A stretch of 31,633 bases of DNA from Christiangramia sp. (GTDB taxonomy: Bacteria > Bacteroidota > Bacteroidia > Flavobacteriales > Flavobacteriaceae). Shown here in pieces: positions 7,332 to 15,161 of this stretch; positions within the stretch are counted from its first letter, which is position 1; each line of letters starts with the position of its first letter. The stretch is from the NCBI GenBank assembly GCA_024635735.1, contig JAGXII010000107.1, positions 1-31,633 on the forward strand, in the 5' to 3' direction. The position numbers and the translations under genes are program-made. The notes beneath the pieces were generated by a model. That model worked only from the letters and a program-made list of their open reading frames with translations. It had not been told where the DNA came from and ran no database searches.

Positions 7332-9599
7332 ATGAAGCTGGCATATATTGGCACTTATCCTCCACGAGAATGTGGAATAGGAACTTTTACTCAAAATCTA
7401 ACCCAATCTATGTTAGGTTTGGATAAAAATGGCGTGCAACAAAATGAAGTTTTAGTGGTAGCCATGGATGATAATCATCAACAATATGTCTATCCGCCCG
7501 AAGTAAAACTTAGTATACGCCAGGATCAGCAAACCGATTATCTGGAGGCGGCGAATTTTATAAATCTAAGCGGTTCAGACATCTGTATTCTGGAACATGA
7601 ATTTGGTATTTACGGAGGTTTGAGCGGTGTATATATTCTACCTTTCTTGCATCGGCTGAACATTCCAATTATTGTTACGCTTCATACTATCCTTGACTCT
7701 CCTTCTTATAATGAAAAAGCAATTTTAAAAGAGATTTGTAAAATGGCAGATAAGATCGTGGTGATGAGCCAAAAAGCCATTTTGTTTCTTACCAATATTT
7801 ACAATGTGTCTCAGGAAAAAATTATTTTAATAGAACATGGAGTGCCGGATATCCATTTCGACAAGCAGAAATCTAAAAAAGAATTCAAACTCAATAAAAA
7901 GAAACTTCTCTTAACCTTTGGTTTTATTGGCCGCAATAAAGGAATTGAGACGGTGATAAAAGCACTGCCCGAAATTATCAAAAAGCATCCTCAGGTATTG
8001 TATATCGTAATTGGAAAAACACATCCAAATGTTTTGAGACATAACGGGGAAGAATATCGTAACTACCTGCAGCTTCTTATAAAAAATCTCCATCTTAAGT
8101 CTCATGTGCTCTTACTCAACGAATTCATAGATGAGAATGAGTTATTTAAATACCTGAGTGCCTGCGATATTTATATTACGCCATACCTGAATGAAGCGCA
8201 AATAACCAGCGGAACGCTGTCATACGCTATGGGTGCCGGCTGCGCTGTGGTTTCTACACCTTACTGGCATGCAGCCGAATTGCTTACGGAAGAAAGAGGA
8301 AGACTTTTCGATTTTAATAACTCCACTGAACTGGCGAAAACTCTAAATCAATTATTTGATCATCCTGGAACAATGAAAAAAATTCAGGCCAATGCTTATG
8401 AATATGGTAAAAATATTATCTGGCCAAAAATCGGAAAAAAGTATATTCATCTTGCGAATAGTCTTCTCGCTTTTCCAAAACAGAAATTAGAAAAAAAAGA
8501 AACTGTTATCGATCTAATGTTGCTCCCTCCATTTTCGTTAACACATATCAAAAGACTTACCGATGATACCGGGATTATCCAACATGCAAAATTTGGAATT
8601 CCCAATCTTAAAGAAGGCTATTGCCTTGATGATAATGCCCGGGCGCTACTGATGGTTTCCATGACCTATAAACAAAAAAAGGATTTTAATGCTTTGGAAC
8701 TTATGCCTATCTACCTGAGCTATATTCATTATATGCAAAATAAGGATGGTAGCTTCCGGAACTTTCTTAGTTTCAACAGGAATTTTCTGGATAAAGTAGG
8801 TTCCGAGGATTCCTTTGGAAGAACCATCTGGGCCCTGGGTTATTTGATTGGAAATGCGCCCAACGATGCTTACTATCAAACTGGAAAACTGGTATTCTTT
8901 GATGCAGTTCCTTATTTCAAGGAACTAAAATCTATTCGGAGCATAGCAAATACTATTATTGGAATAAGCTATTATTTACAAACCAATCCCGGTGATGACG
9001 GCATGACGGAGATATTAAAAAATCTCACTTATAAACTTATTGATCATTACGATAATAATCATTCTAACGACTGGAAATGGTTTGAATCTTTACTCGCATA
9101 TGATAACGGTATTTTACCTTTGGCGCTCCTGCATTCGGCACAAATAGTTCATGATCCTAAAATCATTAAAATTGGGATGGAAACAATGGATTTCCTTACA
9201 GAGCATACCTTAAAAGACGGATCTCTTTCAGTAATCGGGAATAAAAAATGGTATGTAAAAGATGGAGAACGTTCCTTTTTTGCTCAACAGCCTATAGATG
9301 CGATGGCTATGGTTTTAATGTTTCACCAGGCTTTCCTTTTAACCGGCCAGAAAGAATACCTAAATAAATTATTTACTTCATTCATGTGGTTTTTAGGCGA
9401 AAATGACCTGCGAATGAGTCTCTATGATTTTGAGACAAAAGGTTGTTGTGATGGCTTTGAAAATTACGGGATCAATCGGAATCAGGGTGCCGAAAGTTCT
9501 TTAGCTTATTTGATTTCGCATTTAACCGTATTGCAGGCCTATGAAGAATTTTATCAATCTAACGATGCTAATACTTCAGAAAAGGATAGGGCTTTATAG
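7332..9599 (+). CDS. GT4 glycosyltransferase fused to a C-terminal (alpha/alpha)6-toroid-like domain
   Basis: A 755-residue two-domain protein. Residues 1-380 are a GT-B glycosyltransferase: YPPRECGIGTFT at 9-20, the donor phosphate loop GFIGRNKG at 197-204, and PYLNEAQITSGTLSYAMGAG at 284-303. At the usual E-x7-E position only E288 is clear; the second Glu appears replaced (SGTLSYAMG in place of xxLEAMACG). Residues about 395-740 are helical, with repeated motifs such as CLDDNARALL, EDSFGRTIWALGYL, DWKWFESLLAYDNGILPLALL and RNQGAESSLAYLISHL. This is the pattern of an (alpha/alpha)6 toroid seen in several glycoside hydrolase and epimerase families. It may make and trim, or hold, one glycan. 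No signal peptide, so cytoplasmic. Confidence 0.8.
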   Translation: MKLAYIGTYPPRECGIGTFTQNLTQSMLGLDKNGVQQNEVLVVAMDDNHQQYVYPPEVKLSIRQDQQTDYLEAANFINLSGSDICILEHEFGIYGGLSGVYILPFLHRLNIPIIVTLHTILDSPSYNEKAILKEICKMADKIVVMSQKAILFLTNIYNVSQEKIILIEHGVPDIHFDKQKSKKEFKLNKKKLLLTFGFIGRNKGIETVIKALPEIIKKHPQVLYIVIGKTHPNVLRHNGEEYRNYLQLLIKNLHLKSHVLLLNEFIDENELFKYLSACDIYITPYLNEAQITSGTLSYAMGAGCAVVSTPYWHAAELLTEERGRLFDFNNSTELAKTLNQLFDHPGTMKKIQANAYEYGKNIIWPKIGKKYIHLANSLLAFPKQKLEKKETVIDLMLLPPFSLTHIKRLTDDTGIIQHAKFGIPNLKEGYCLDDNARALLMVSMTYKQKKDFNALELMPIYLSYIHYMQNKDGSFRNFLSFNRNFLDKVGSEDSFGRTIWALGYLIGNAPNDAYYQTGKLVFFDAVPYFKELKSIRSIANTIIGISYYLQTNPGDDGMTEILKNLTYKLIDHYDNNHSNDWKWFESLLAYDNGILPLALLHSAQIVHDPKIIKIGMETMDFLTEHTLKDGSLSVIGNKKWYVKDGERSFFAQQPIDAMAMVLMFHQAFLLTGQKEYLNKLFTSFMWFLGENDLRMSLYDFETKGCCDGFENYGINRNQGAESSLAYLISHLTVLQAYEEFYQSNDANTSEKDRAL

Positions 9600-9695
9600 A
9601 CCATAAAATGAATTTATTCCTGAAAATCCTGATTTCATCGCAGCTTAGAACTGGTGAATTACATCCACCCTTAAAAGACAGCTAAATACAAACAG

Positions 9696-10709
9696 ATGAA
9701 AATTGCCATTTTATCACCTATAGCCTGGAGAACACCCCCGGAAAGTTACGGCCCCTGGGAACAGGTAGCTTCCACAATCACTGAAGGCTTGGTGAAAAGA
9801 GGACATGAAGTAAGTCTTTATGCCAGCGGTAATTCCATTACTTCCGCAAAATTAAAGGCTACCTGCAATTTACCTTATGAAACAGATAGTTCTGGAGATC
9901 CTAAGGTTTCGGAATGTTTGCACATTAGTAATCTTATGGAAAATGCTGCCGATTTTGATATTATCCATAATCATTTCGACTTTCTTCCTCTCACCTATTC
10001 CCGACTTATAAAAACTCCCATGATTACCACTATCCATGGTTTTTCTTCTCCTAAGATTATTCCGGTTTATAAAAAATACGATGCTACTGTAGCCTATATC
10101 TCTATTTCAAATTCAGACAGGCATAAGGATTTAACCTACCTGGAAACTATTTATCATGGGGTAGATCCGTCACTTTTCAGCTTCAGAAAAAATAAAGAAG
10201 ACTATTTGCTTTACTTCGGAAGAATACACCCGGAAAAAGGTTTACATATTGCGATCGAAATTGCTGAGAAATCTGGTTACAATTTGAAAATTGCCGGTCT
10301 TATTCAGGATGAAAACTATTTTCAAACTGAAATAGAACCAAAAATTAACGGTTCACAAATAAAGTACCTGGGGAATTTAGGAAAAGAGGATCGCAATAAC
10401 GTTTTAGGTGGAGCAAAAGCTTTGCTTCATCCCATATCATTTGAAGAGCCATTTGGACTGAGCGTACTGGAAGCAATGATGTGCGGCACGCCGGTAATAG
10501 CTTTTTCAAAGGGCAGTATGCCGGAACTTATCAAAGATGGAATAACCGGATTCTTAGTTCATGATGTTACGGAAGCTCTATTTGCAGTACAAAATCTTCA
10601 CCAAATCAACCCTAAAGATTGTAAATTTCATGCGGAAACCAATTTCAGTAGGGATAAAATGATTGATTCTTATGTTGAAGCCTATAAAAAAGTTATTGAA
10701 AATTTTTAA
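9696..10709 (+). CDS. Glycosyltransferase family 4 (GT-B fold)
   Basis: A 337-residue GT-B enzyme. It has an N-terminal acceptor fold (MKIAILSPIAWRTPP, then HNHFDFLPLTYSRL), a donor phosphate loop LYFGRIHPEKG and a canonical retaining motif FEEPFGLSVLEAMMCGTPV with both glutamates. At 337 residues it is somewhat short for the family, but all core motifs are present. It is the last plus-strand gene of the block and meets the GH130 gene tail-to-tail with 2 bp between stop codons. Donor and acceptor cannot be told from sequence; mannose or glucose is suggested only by the GH130 neighbour. Confidence 0.85.
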   Translation: MKIAILSPIAWRTPPESYGPWEQVASTITEGLVKRGHEVSLYASGNSITSAKLKATCNLPYETDSSGDPKVSECLHISNLMENAADFDIIHNHFDFLPLTYSRLIKTPMITTIHGFSSPKIIPVYKKYDATVAYISISNSDRHKDLTYLETIYHGVDPSLFSFRKNKEDYLLYFGRIHPEKGLHIAIEIAEKSGYNLKIAGLIQDENYFQTEIEPKINGSQIKYLGNLGKEDRNNVLGGAKALLHPISFEEPFGLSVLEAMMCGTPVIAFSKGSMPELIKDGITGFLVHDVTEALFAVQNLHQINPKDCKFHAETNFSRDKMIDSYVEAYKKVIENF

Positions 10710-10711
10710 AA

Positions 10712-12172
10712 TCAATTCATCAAAGCCGTAAATAATTCATCTAATCCAACCACTGCATAAGTGGAAGAATAATCAGAAATTGCATACGGTAATATAAGAC
10801 TGTTATTGTGGATGAGGGATCCACAGGAATAGACAACGTTGGGTACATAGCCATTCCTCTCTTCCTCCAGTGGCATTAATATTGGTTCTTCCAGTCGGCC
10901 AATCTCTTTTGAAGGATCATCCAGGTCCATTAAAGAAGCTCCAATGCTGTAGCGACGCATGGGACCAACGCCATGAGTGATGATGAGCCAGCCTTTTTCA
11001 GTCCATAAAGGAGAGCCGCAATTCCCGATTTGAGTAAATTCCCAGGGAAACCTGGGTTCCTGTATCATTACGGGATTATTCCAAAGCGTAGTTCTATCGG
11101 AATACATCAGATAATTATTTACTCCGTCAATTCTGGAAAGCATGGCGTATTTACCTTTGATTTTCTTGGGAAATAAGGCAAGATTCTTATCCTGAGCGCC
11201 CTTTCCGTGTAGTGGCATTATGCGGAAGGTATAGAAATCGTCCGTTGATAAAAGTTTAGGAATAATAGTATGGCCATTATAGGCAGTGTATGTGGCATAG
11301 ACCTTTATGGTATTATCATCTTCGGTAAACCTAACAAACCTCGCATCTTCAATCCCGCGACTTTCAGATTCAGAAATGGGGAAAATTACTCTCTCGGTAA
11401 TATCAGAATCTTTATGAAACTCAATATCATAAAATGAATCCACCAGCCAGGTGATCTCTTCCAGCGCCATTCTTCTATCCAAAGATATTTCCTGATTCTT
11501 CAGGAAAGTTTGCACGGCATTTTTAAGGGAATAATATTCAAACCTATCTGGAAGGTCATCCATGATACTGCTGGTATATTTTTCAGGGATATGCATCTCC
11601 CGTAGCTTCTTGACAAACCTCTTTTTATCATAGAGTTTTTTATGCAATATCTCTGCCATATCTATCGAGTCTCCCATTTTGGAAAGATGAAGATTATTAT
11701 TGGCATCAAGGATCGCCCGTCTAAATACTATGGAAGAAATATGTCCTTCGCCTGTTGCTCTGAAGGAAATAATCACCCTTTTTTCACCTTTTTCAAGATA
11801 AGACTGGTCAAAATCTTCAATAATGGAAGGATTAAAAAATGCGGCCGACTCCAATGAGTATTCCATAGTACAATAGGAACCGATAAGCATCTTTCTTTCA
11901 TCAGAAAGATGATCAAAATTAATCTGCATTCCTTCTATAACTCCACGAATATTGTCACAATGTTTAAAAAAGACTCGTGAAATATTTCTATGACGGCTTG
12001 CGAATTCTCTAAGAGTTTGCTCCAGAGCCTGATTAACCTGAATTTCAGTCATTTTTACAATTCTGTTAACCAGATTTCTGGTGCGCAGATCTCCGTTCAT
12101 AAAATAGCGAGCCACAACCCGGCTGGAATCGGGGAGAAATTGAATATTTTTGCGTTCTACTGAAACTCTCAT
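10712..12172 (-). CDS. GH130 family protein (mannoside phosphorylase / hydrolase-like, long form)
   Basis: A 486-residue five-bladed beta-propeller enzyme of the GH130 type. The catalytic-face motif SRGIEDARFV lies at 271-280, with D276 as the expected general acid. The C-terminal signature runs from RLEEPILMP at about 426 through NVVYSCG at 445-451 to YAISDYSSTYAVVGLDEL. The first ~130 residues are an extra helical N-terminal region found in the long subgroup. Family members act on beta-mannosides, mostly by reversible phosphorolysis giving mannose 1-phosphate, some by hydrolysis. No signal peptide, so cytoplasmic. It is convergent with the GT4 genes, which would let it recycle what they make. 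manA at 28815 could feed mannose units into central metabolism. Linkage specificity is not readable. Confidence 0.85.
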   Translation of the reverse strand: MRVSVERKNIQFLPDSSRVVARYFMNGDLRTRNLVNRIVKMTEIQVNQALEQTLREFASRHRNISRVFFKHCDNIRGVIEGMQINFDHLSDERKMLIGSYCTMEYSLESAAFFNPSIIEDFDQSYLEKGEKRVIISFRATGEGHISSIVFRRAILDANNNLHLSKMGDSIDMAEILHKKLYDKKRFVKKLREMHIPEKYTSSIMDDLPDRFEYYSLKNAVQTFLKNQEISLDRRMALEEITWLVDSFYDIEFHKDSDITERVIFPISESESRGIEDARFVRFTEDDNTIKVYATYTAYNGHTIIPKLLSTDDFYTFRIMPLHGKGAQDKNLALFPKKIKGKYAMLSRIDGVNNYLMYSDRTTLWNNPVMIQEPRFPWEFTQIGNCGSPLWTEKGWLIITHGVGPMRRYSIGASLMDLDDPSKEIGRLEEPILMPLEEERNGYVPNVVYSCGSLIHNNSLILPYAISDYSSTYAVVGLDELFTALMN

Positions 12173-12265
12173 GGTATTTAAATGACCTTTTTCTAAAGAT
12201 AGTGGATAAAGAGATAGGAAAAAGATAAAACAACAGACTTCTACCCAGTATTCTAACCGGGCTAA

Positions 12266-12290
12266 TTTACATTTTAGCTATTGTTGTAAA
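12266..12290 (+). promoter_or_regulatory. Inverted TTTACA/TGTAAA pair upstream of the membrane-protein/XRE operon
   Basis: TTTACA at 12266-12271 and TGTAAA at 12285-12290 form an inverted pair. The same half site recurs in closer inverted form at 12326-12345. It may be a second, weaker operator upstream of the promoter. Confidence 0.35.
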
Positions 12291-12296
12291 CTAAAC

Positions 12297-12345
12297 TTGA
12301 CATATTGAAATTTTCAACTATATTTATGTAAATATAACTTTACAT
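12297..12345 (+). promoter_or_regulatory. Promoter with two palindromic operator candidates for the membrane-protein/XRE operon
   Basis: TTGACA at 12297-12302 and TATATT at 12319-12324 are 16 bp apart. The spacer contains the perfect inverted repeat TTGAAA-T-TTTCAA (12305-12317). Directly downstream lies ATGTAAA-TATAAC-TTTACAT (12326-12345), with perfect 7-bp arms. The first ATG of the operon is at 12366. Palindromes over and just after a promoter are what an autoregulating XRE repressor would use, and such a repressor is encoded by the second gene. The promoter looks sigma70-like rather than the usual Bacteroidota TAnnTTTG type. Confidence 0.5.
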
Positions 12346-12365
12346 TTAATCAATTAAACTTGACT

Positions 12366-12779
12366 ATGAAAACACAAAAACATTCAGGAATATCCAAAAA
12401 CAAGCCTATTACGTTTCATCTGGGTTTATGGACCTTTGCATGGGTATTGAGTATTGCATTTGTAACTTTTGGATCTAAATATCTATGGGAATTCAATCCT
12501 ACAATTACCGTAATAATGATCTTAATAAGTTCACTGGTAGGAATAGGTGTAATTATTACTAACCGGAAATACATCAAACAAATAGACGAACTTCAAAGAA
12601 AGATTTTACTGGACGCGATGGGTGTTTCGTTAGGTGTCGCTGTGATAGGAGGTATTAGTTACTCTATGTTAGACACCACAAATGTAATTGATTTTGATGC
12701 GGAGATCTCTCACCTGGTCATCCTTATAGGCCTAACTTATTTAGCTGGAGTACTAATTGGAAACGCGAGATATAAATGA
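12366..12779 (+). CDS. Small integral membrane protein paired with an XRE regulator
   Basis: A 137-residue polytopic protein with about four hydrophobic segments: FAWVLSIAFVTFG near 20-35, ITVIMILISSLVGIGVIIT near 50-65, LGVAVIGGISYSML and LVILIGLTYLAGVLIG. A charged loop (KYIKQIDELQRKILLDAMG) lies in the middle. The start was placed at ATG 12366 rather than the upstream TTG at 12360. The stop codon overlaps the next ATG as ATGA, indicating translational coupling to the XRE gene. Membrane protein plus short XRE regulator is a frequent two-gene unit in Bacteroidota and Firmicutes. The membrane protein's activity is not known to me; sensing or modulating the regulator is one possibility. Confidence 0.75.
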   Translation: MKTQKHSGISKNKPITFHLGLWTFAWVLSIAFVTFGSKYLWEFNPTITVIMILISSLVGIGVIITNRKYIKQIDELQRKILLDAMGVSLGVAVIGGISYSMLDTTNVIDFDAEISHLVILIGLTYLAGVLIGNARYK

Positions 12780-12970
12780 AAAACCGACTTAAGGTATTAA
12801 GAGCTGAAAATGATATGACACAGGCTCAGCTCGCCGAAGAAACAGGAGTCTCCAGACAGACCATCAATGCCATCGAAAAAGGTAAATTTGATCCGAGTTT
12901 ACCTCTGGCTTTTCGGTTTGCGAAACTATTTAAGATGAGTATTGAAGATATATTTGCACATGAAGATTAG
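12776..12970 (+). CDS. XRE-family HTH transcriptional regulator
   Basis: A 64-residue Cro/CI-type DNA-binding protein consisting of little more than the helix-turn-helix domain. The HTH spans about residues 5-60, with MTQAQLAEETGVSRQTINAIEKG at 14-36. It matches the short YozG-type regulators that follow small membrane proteins. It overlaps the upstream gene by 4 nt, so it is co-translated, and is followed by a strong terminator. With no effector domain of its own, its activity is probably controlled through its partner or its concentration. The likely targets are the palindromes at 12305-12345 (autoregulation). Confidence 0.88.
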   Translation: MKNRLKVLRAENDMTQAQLAEETGVSRQTINAIEKGKFDPSLPLAFRFAKLFKMSIEDIFAHED

Positions 12971-13010
12971 ATATATCTAAAATCAACTCCTTTATATACT
13001 TCAAAAAGTA

Positions 13011-13050
13011 ATGCCTACTGAAAAATAAAATCTCAGTAGGCATTTTTTTT
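13011..13050 (+). terminator. Rho-independent terminator after the XRE gene
   Basis: An 11-bp perfect stem (ATGCCTACTGA with TCAGTAGGCAT) and an 11-nt A-rich loop, followed by eight T. It ends the membrane-protein/XRE operon 40 nt after its stop. It also abuts the stop codon of the converging DoxX-like gene and may serve that gene weakly in the other direction. Confidence 0.85.
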
Positions 13051-13477
13051 AATGAAGTGAAGGTTTTAACCTGTAATTCACATCAGGAAGGAAATTTAAC
13101 AACACACTGAATATTATTATATTTTTAATGATATATTGGCCGAGCAGAGACGGAATAAAAGCTCCGTTAATAAAGATCTCATCATAAAAGAACAGCATGG
13201 GCGTAAAAGTGAGAACAATATGCACTAGGGCCAGGGGAATTGCAATACGTCTGTAAATATTCAGAGCGAGCATAACACCTATACTGGTTTCCCAGATGGC
13301 TAATAAAATAATTGACACCTTAGATGGAATCATCCCAAAAGTTAGCAGGTCAATTGTTTTTCTGGCCAGTGATTCCGCAGGACTTAAATCCGGAAAAAAT
13401 TTTAGAACACCGAACCACAGATATACGATCCCGACCGAAATTATTAGAATGTTTCTTTTTTTGGGCCTGCTATTCAT
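13049..13477 (-). CDS. DoxX-like / DUF417-like small membrane protein
   Basis: A 142-residue protein with four predicted membrane helices (IISVGIVYLWFGVLKFF near 10-26, VSIILLAIWETSIGVMLAL, IAIPLALVHIVLTFTPMLFF, YIIKNIIIFSVLLNFL). The pattern WFGVLKFFPDLSPAE, then WETSIGVMLAL, fits the DoxX/YkgB-like quinol-oxidase-subunit-related superfamily. Function in the family is poorly defined, with links to redox and thiosulfate or quinone chemistry. It lies 75 nt downstream of the haloperoxidase-like gene on the same strand, so co-transcription is possible. Nothing odd in length or composition. Confidence 0.7.
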   Translation of the reverse strand: MNSRPKKRNILIISVGIVYLWFGVLKFFPDLSPAESLARKTIDLLTFGMIPSKVSIILLAIWETSIGVMLALNIYRRIAIPLALVHIVLTFTPMLFFYDEIFINGAFIPSLLGQYIIKNIIIFSVLLNFLPDVNYRLKPSLH

Positions 13478-13552
13478 ATTTAGGAGGTATTTTGAAATTC
13501 TTTATTACCTTAATTCATCGCTGTATATTATCTGAGAAACTTCTTCGAAATC

Positions 13553-15049
13553 TTATTTAGACGGATTGGTTTCGGTTTTAGCTTCACCTAAAAGTTCCAG
13601 GTATTTTTGATAATTATATTGAGCAATGCTACGACCTAAATTTAAACCTTCAATATTATCAGATTGAATATGATAGCCACCCATCACTCTTGATATACCT
13701 GCCATTTCCCCTGCTTTGGTAAAAGTTGGAAATTCAAGAACCACCGGGTCTCCTACATTATCAGGCTCTGTAAGTGCGCCCGGAATTCGCTTTACCTCTA
13801 CTCCAAACTCATCACTACCCGTAAAAAGTCTTAGAGCTTCTGCACAACCACCACTAATGGTACTGTGTCCTGAAACATAACTTGGAAAAGAAGGACATAC
13901 AAATGACGCAGGCGAATAAGGTCTCCAGTCCTGTCCTTTCATGGTTACCATCCCTTTTTCAGGTCCGGCCCAACCACGTATGGTCTTATCTTTAAAATAG
14001 GCATGTACAAGAGCGTAAGGGCGCGCAAAGTCATAAAACATTTTTGCATCCCAGCAGGCAATGAACCCGTCAAAGGCTACAGATTCTACATAAAAGTACA
14101 TTTTCACATCTTCATCAAGGGTATGTTGATCTCTAACCGAAACATCCTGGGAAAATACCAGCCAGTGTCCCGCTTGTTGAGCTGAAAGAGGACCATCACG
14201 CATAAATTCAACAAGTGCTTTGTTCTCAGGAGTTAAATTCGCCTGTAAATCAACTACTTCCTGTACTTCTTTTTCAAGCTCCTTAGATCCTATAGCTGGA
14301 GGAGGTCCCGGACGAAACTGATCAGCTTTCTTTAATAAAAGAGGCTCTACTTTTTGCCAGTAAGGAGTAAGACAACCTGGATTGTATTTTTCTCCGTTTT
14401 CATTTATAAAATACTTAGGTTGCCATCTTTTGAGATCGATGTTATTATCAATATCATTCACCGGCATATAACCTGTATAGTCTGAATAAGGAGTTCCATC
14501 AGAACCTTCCACTTCACCAAATTGATTTGATCCGTCATGCATCCTTCTTTCGATAACAGTCTGTGCAGCCAGATTTCCAATACCCTCGGGAGTGTTTGGA
14601 TCTAAAGAATTATTTTCAGGATCCAGTCCTAATTCGAGCATTTTATCCCGAAACATTTTACTGTCAAAAGGATAAAATTTATTTAAAGTTCTATATGCTG
14701 CATAACTTATGGCTATCTCTTTATTCTCAAGACTTCTTTCTGTTTCAGGGCGTCTCGACACATCCTTTAAATAAAGCGGACTGGCCTTGTCATCAAAGCG
14801 ACTCCAGGCATCGAACATGGAAGTAAAAATGAGTCCCAGAAACCTTGAAGTAATGGTAGGCCGAGGTTTGTTAACATCGGTATCGTGAGCAGTTCCCAGA
14901 AGTGCCATATAAGACCATTGATAAGCCACATTATCGGCTCCGGTAGGCTCCGTTTTAAGTGGATTATCATTACATAGTTCCGTGGCATTTCCACCGGAAA
15001 CAAATAAAATTAAAAAAGCAATTGAAGATAAAAGTAATTTGAATTTCAT
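13553..15049 (-). CDS. Vanadium-dependent haloperoxidase-like secreted protein (PAP2 superfamily)
   Basis: A 498-residue protein with an N-terminal signal peptide (MKFKLLLSSIAFLILFVSG, then GNA), so periplasmic or secreted. All three vanadate/phosphate-pocket motifs of vanadium haloperoxidases and PAP2 acid phosphatases are present: K-x6-RP with K336 and R343, SGH at 393-395, and SR-x5-H with R454 and H460. By family it would bind vanadate and oxidise halide with H2O2, or act as a phosphatase; sequence alone does not separate these. The length suits the bacterial haloperoxidase-like group, which is common in marine Bacteroidota. It is divergent from the LytTR regulator at 15162, and the 112-nt shared upstream region could link their control. 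Fairly sure of fold, less of reaction. Confidence 0.82.
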   Translation of the reverse strand: MKFKLLLSSIAFLILFVSGGNATELCNDNPLKTEPTGADNVAYQWSYMALLGTAHDTDVNKPRPTITSRFLGLIFTSMFDAWSRFDDKASPLYLKDVSRRPETERSLENKEIAISYAAYRTLNKFYPFDSKMFRDKMLELGLDPENNSLDPNTPEGIGNLAAQTVIERRMHDGSNQFGEVEGSDGTPYSDYTGYMPVNDIDNNIDLKRWQPKYFINENGEKYNPGCLTPYWQKVEPLLLKKADQFRPGPPPAIGSKELEKEVQEVVDLQANLTPENKALVEFMRDGPLSAQQAGHWLVFSQDVSVRDQHTLDEDVKMYFYVESVAFDGFIACWDAKMFYDFARPYALVHAYFKDKTIRGWAGPEKGMVTMKGQDWRPYSPASFVCPSFPSYVSGHSTISGGCAEALRLFTGSDEFGVEVKRIPGALTEPDNVGDPVVLEFPTFTKAGEMAGISRVMGGYHIQSDNIEGLNLGRSIAQYNYQKYLELLGEAKTETNPSK

Positions 15050-15161
15050 TAGAAGTTATTTTTAGGTAAATCAATTATATGGAATTTTAACTTTGAAATA
15101 ATTATTATTATATGAATTAAGTATATTCGTTGACGAAACCATTAAATTATCTGATAAGTCT

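Noticed and set aside
13296..13560. Plus-strand frames of 78-79 residues over the DoxX-like gene
   Set aside because: Two overlapping frames antisense to a credible four-helix membrane protein; no homology signal.
15092..15129. TTTG ... TATATTCG promoter for the LytTR regulator
   Set aside because: The -7 box has one mismatch and the spacing to TTTG (26 nt) is too long for a typical Bacteroidota promoter.
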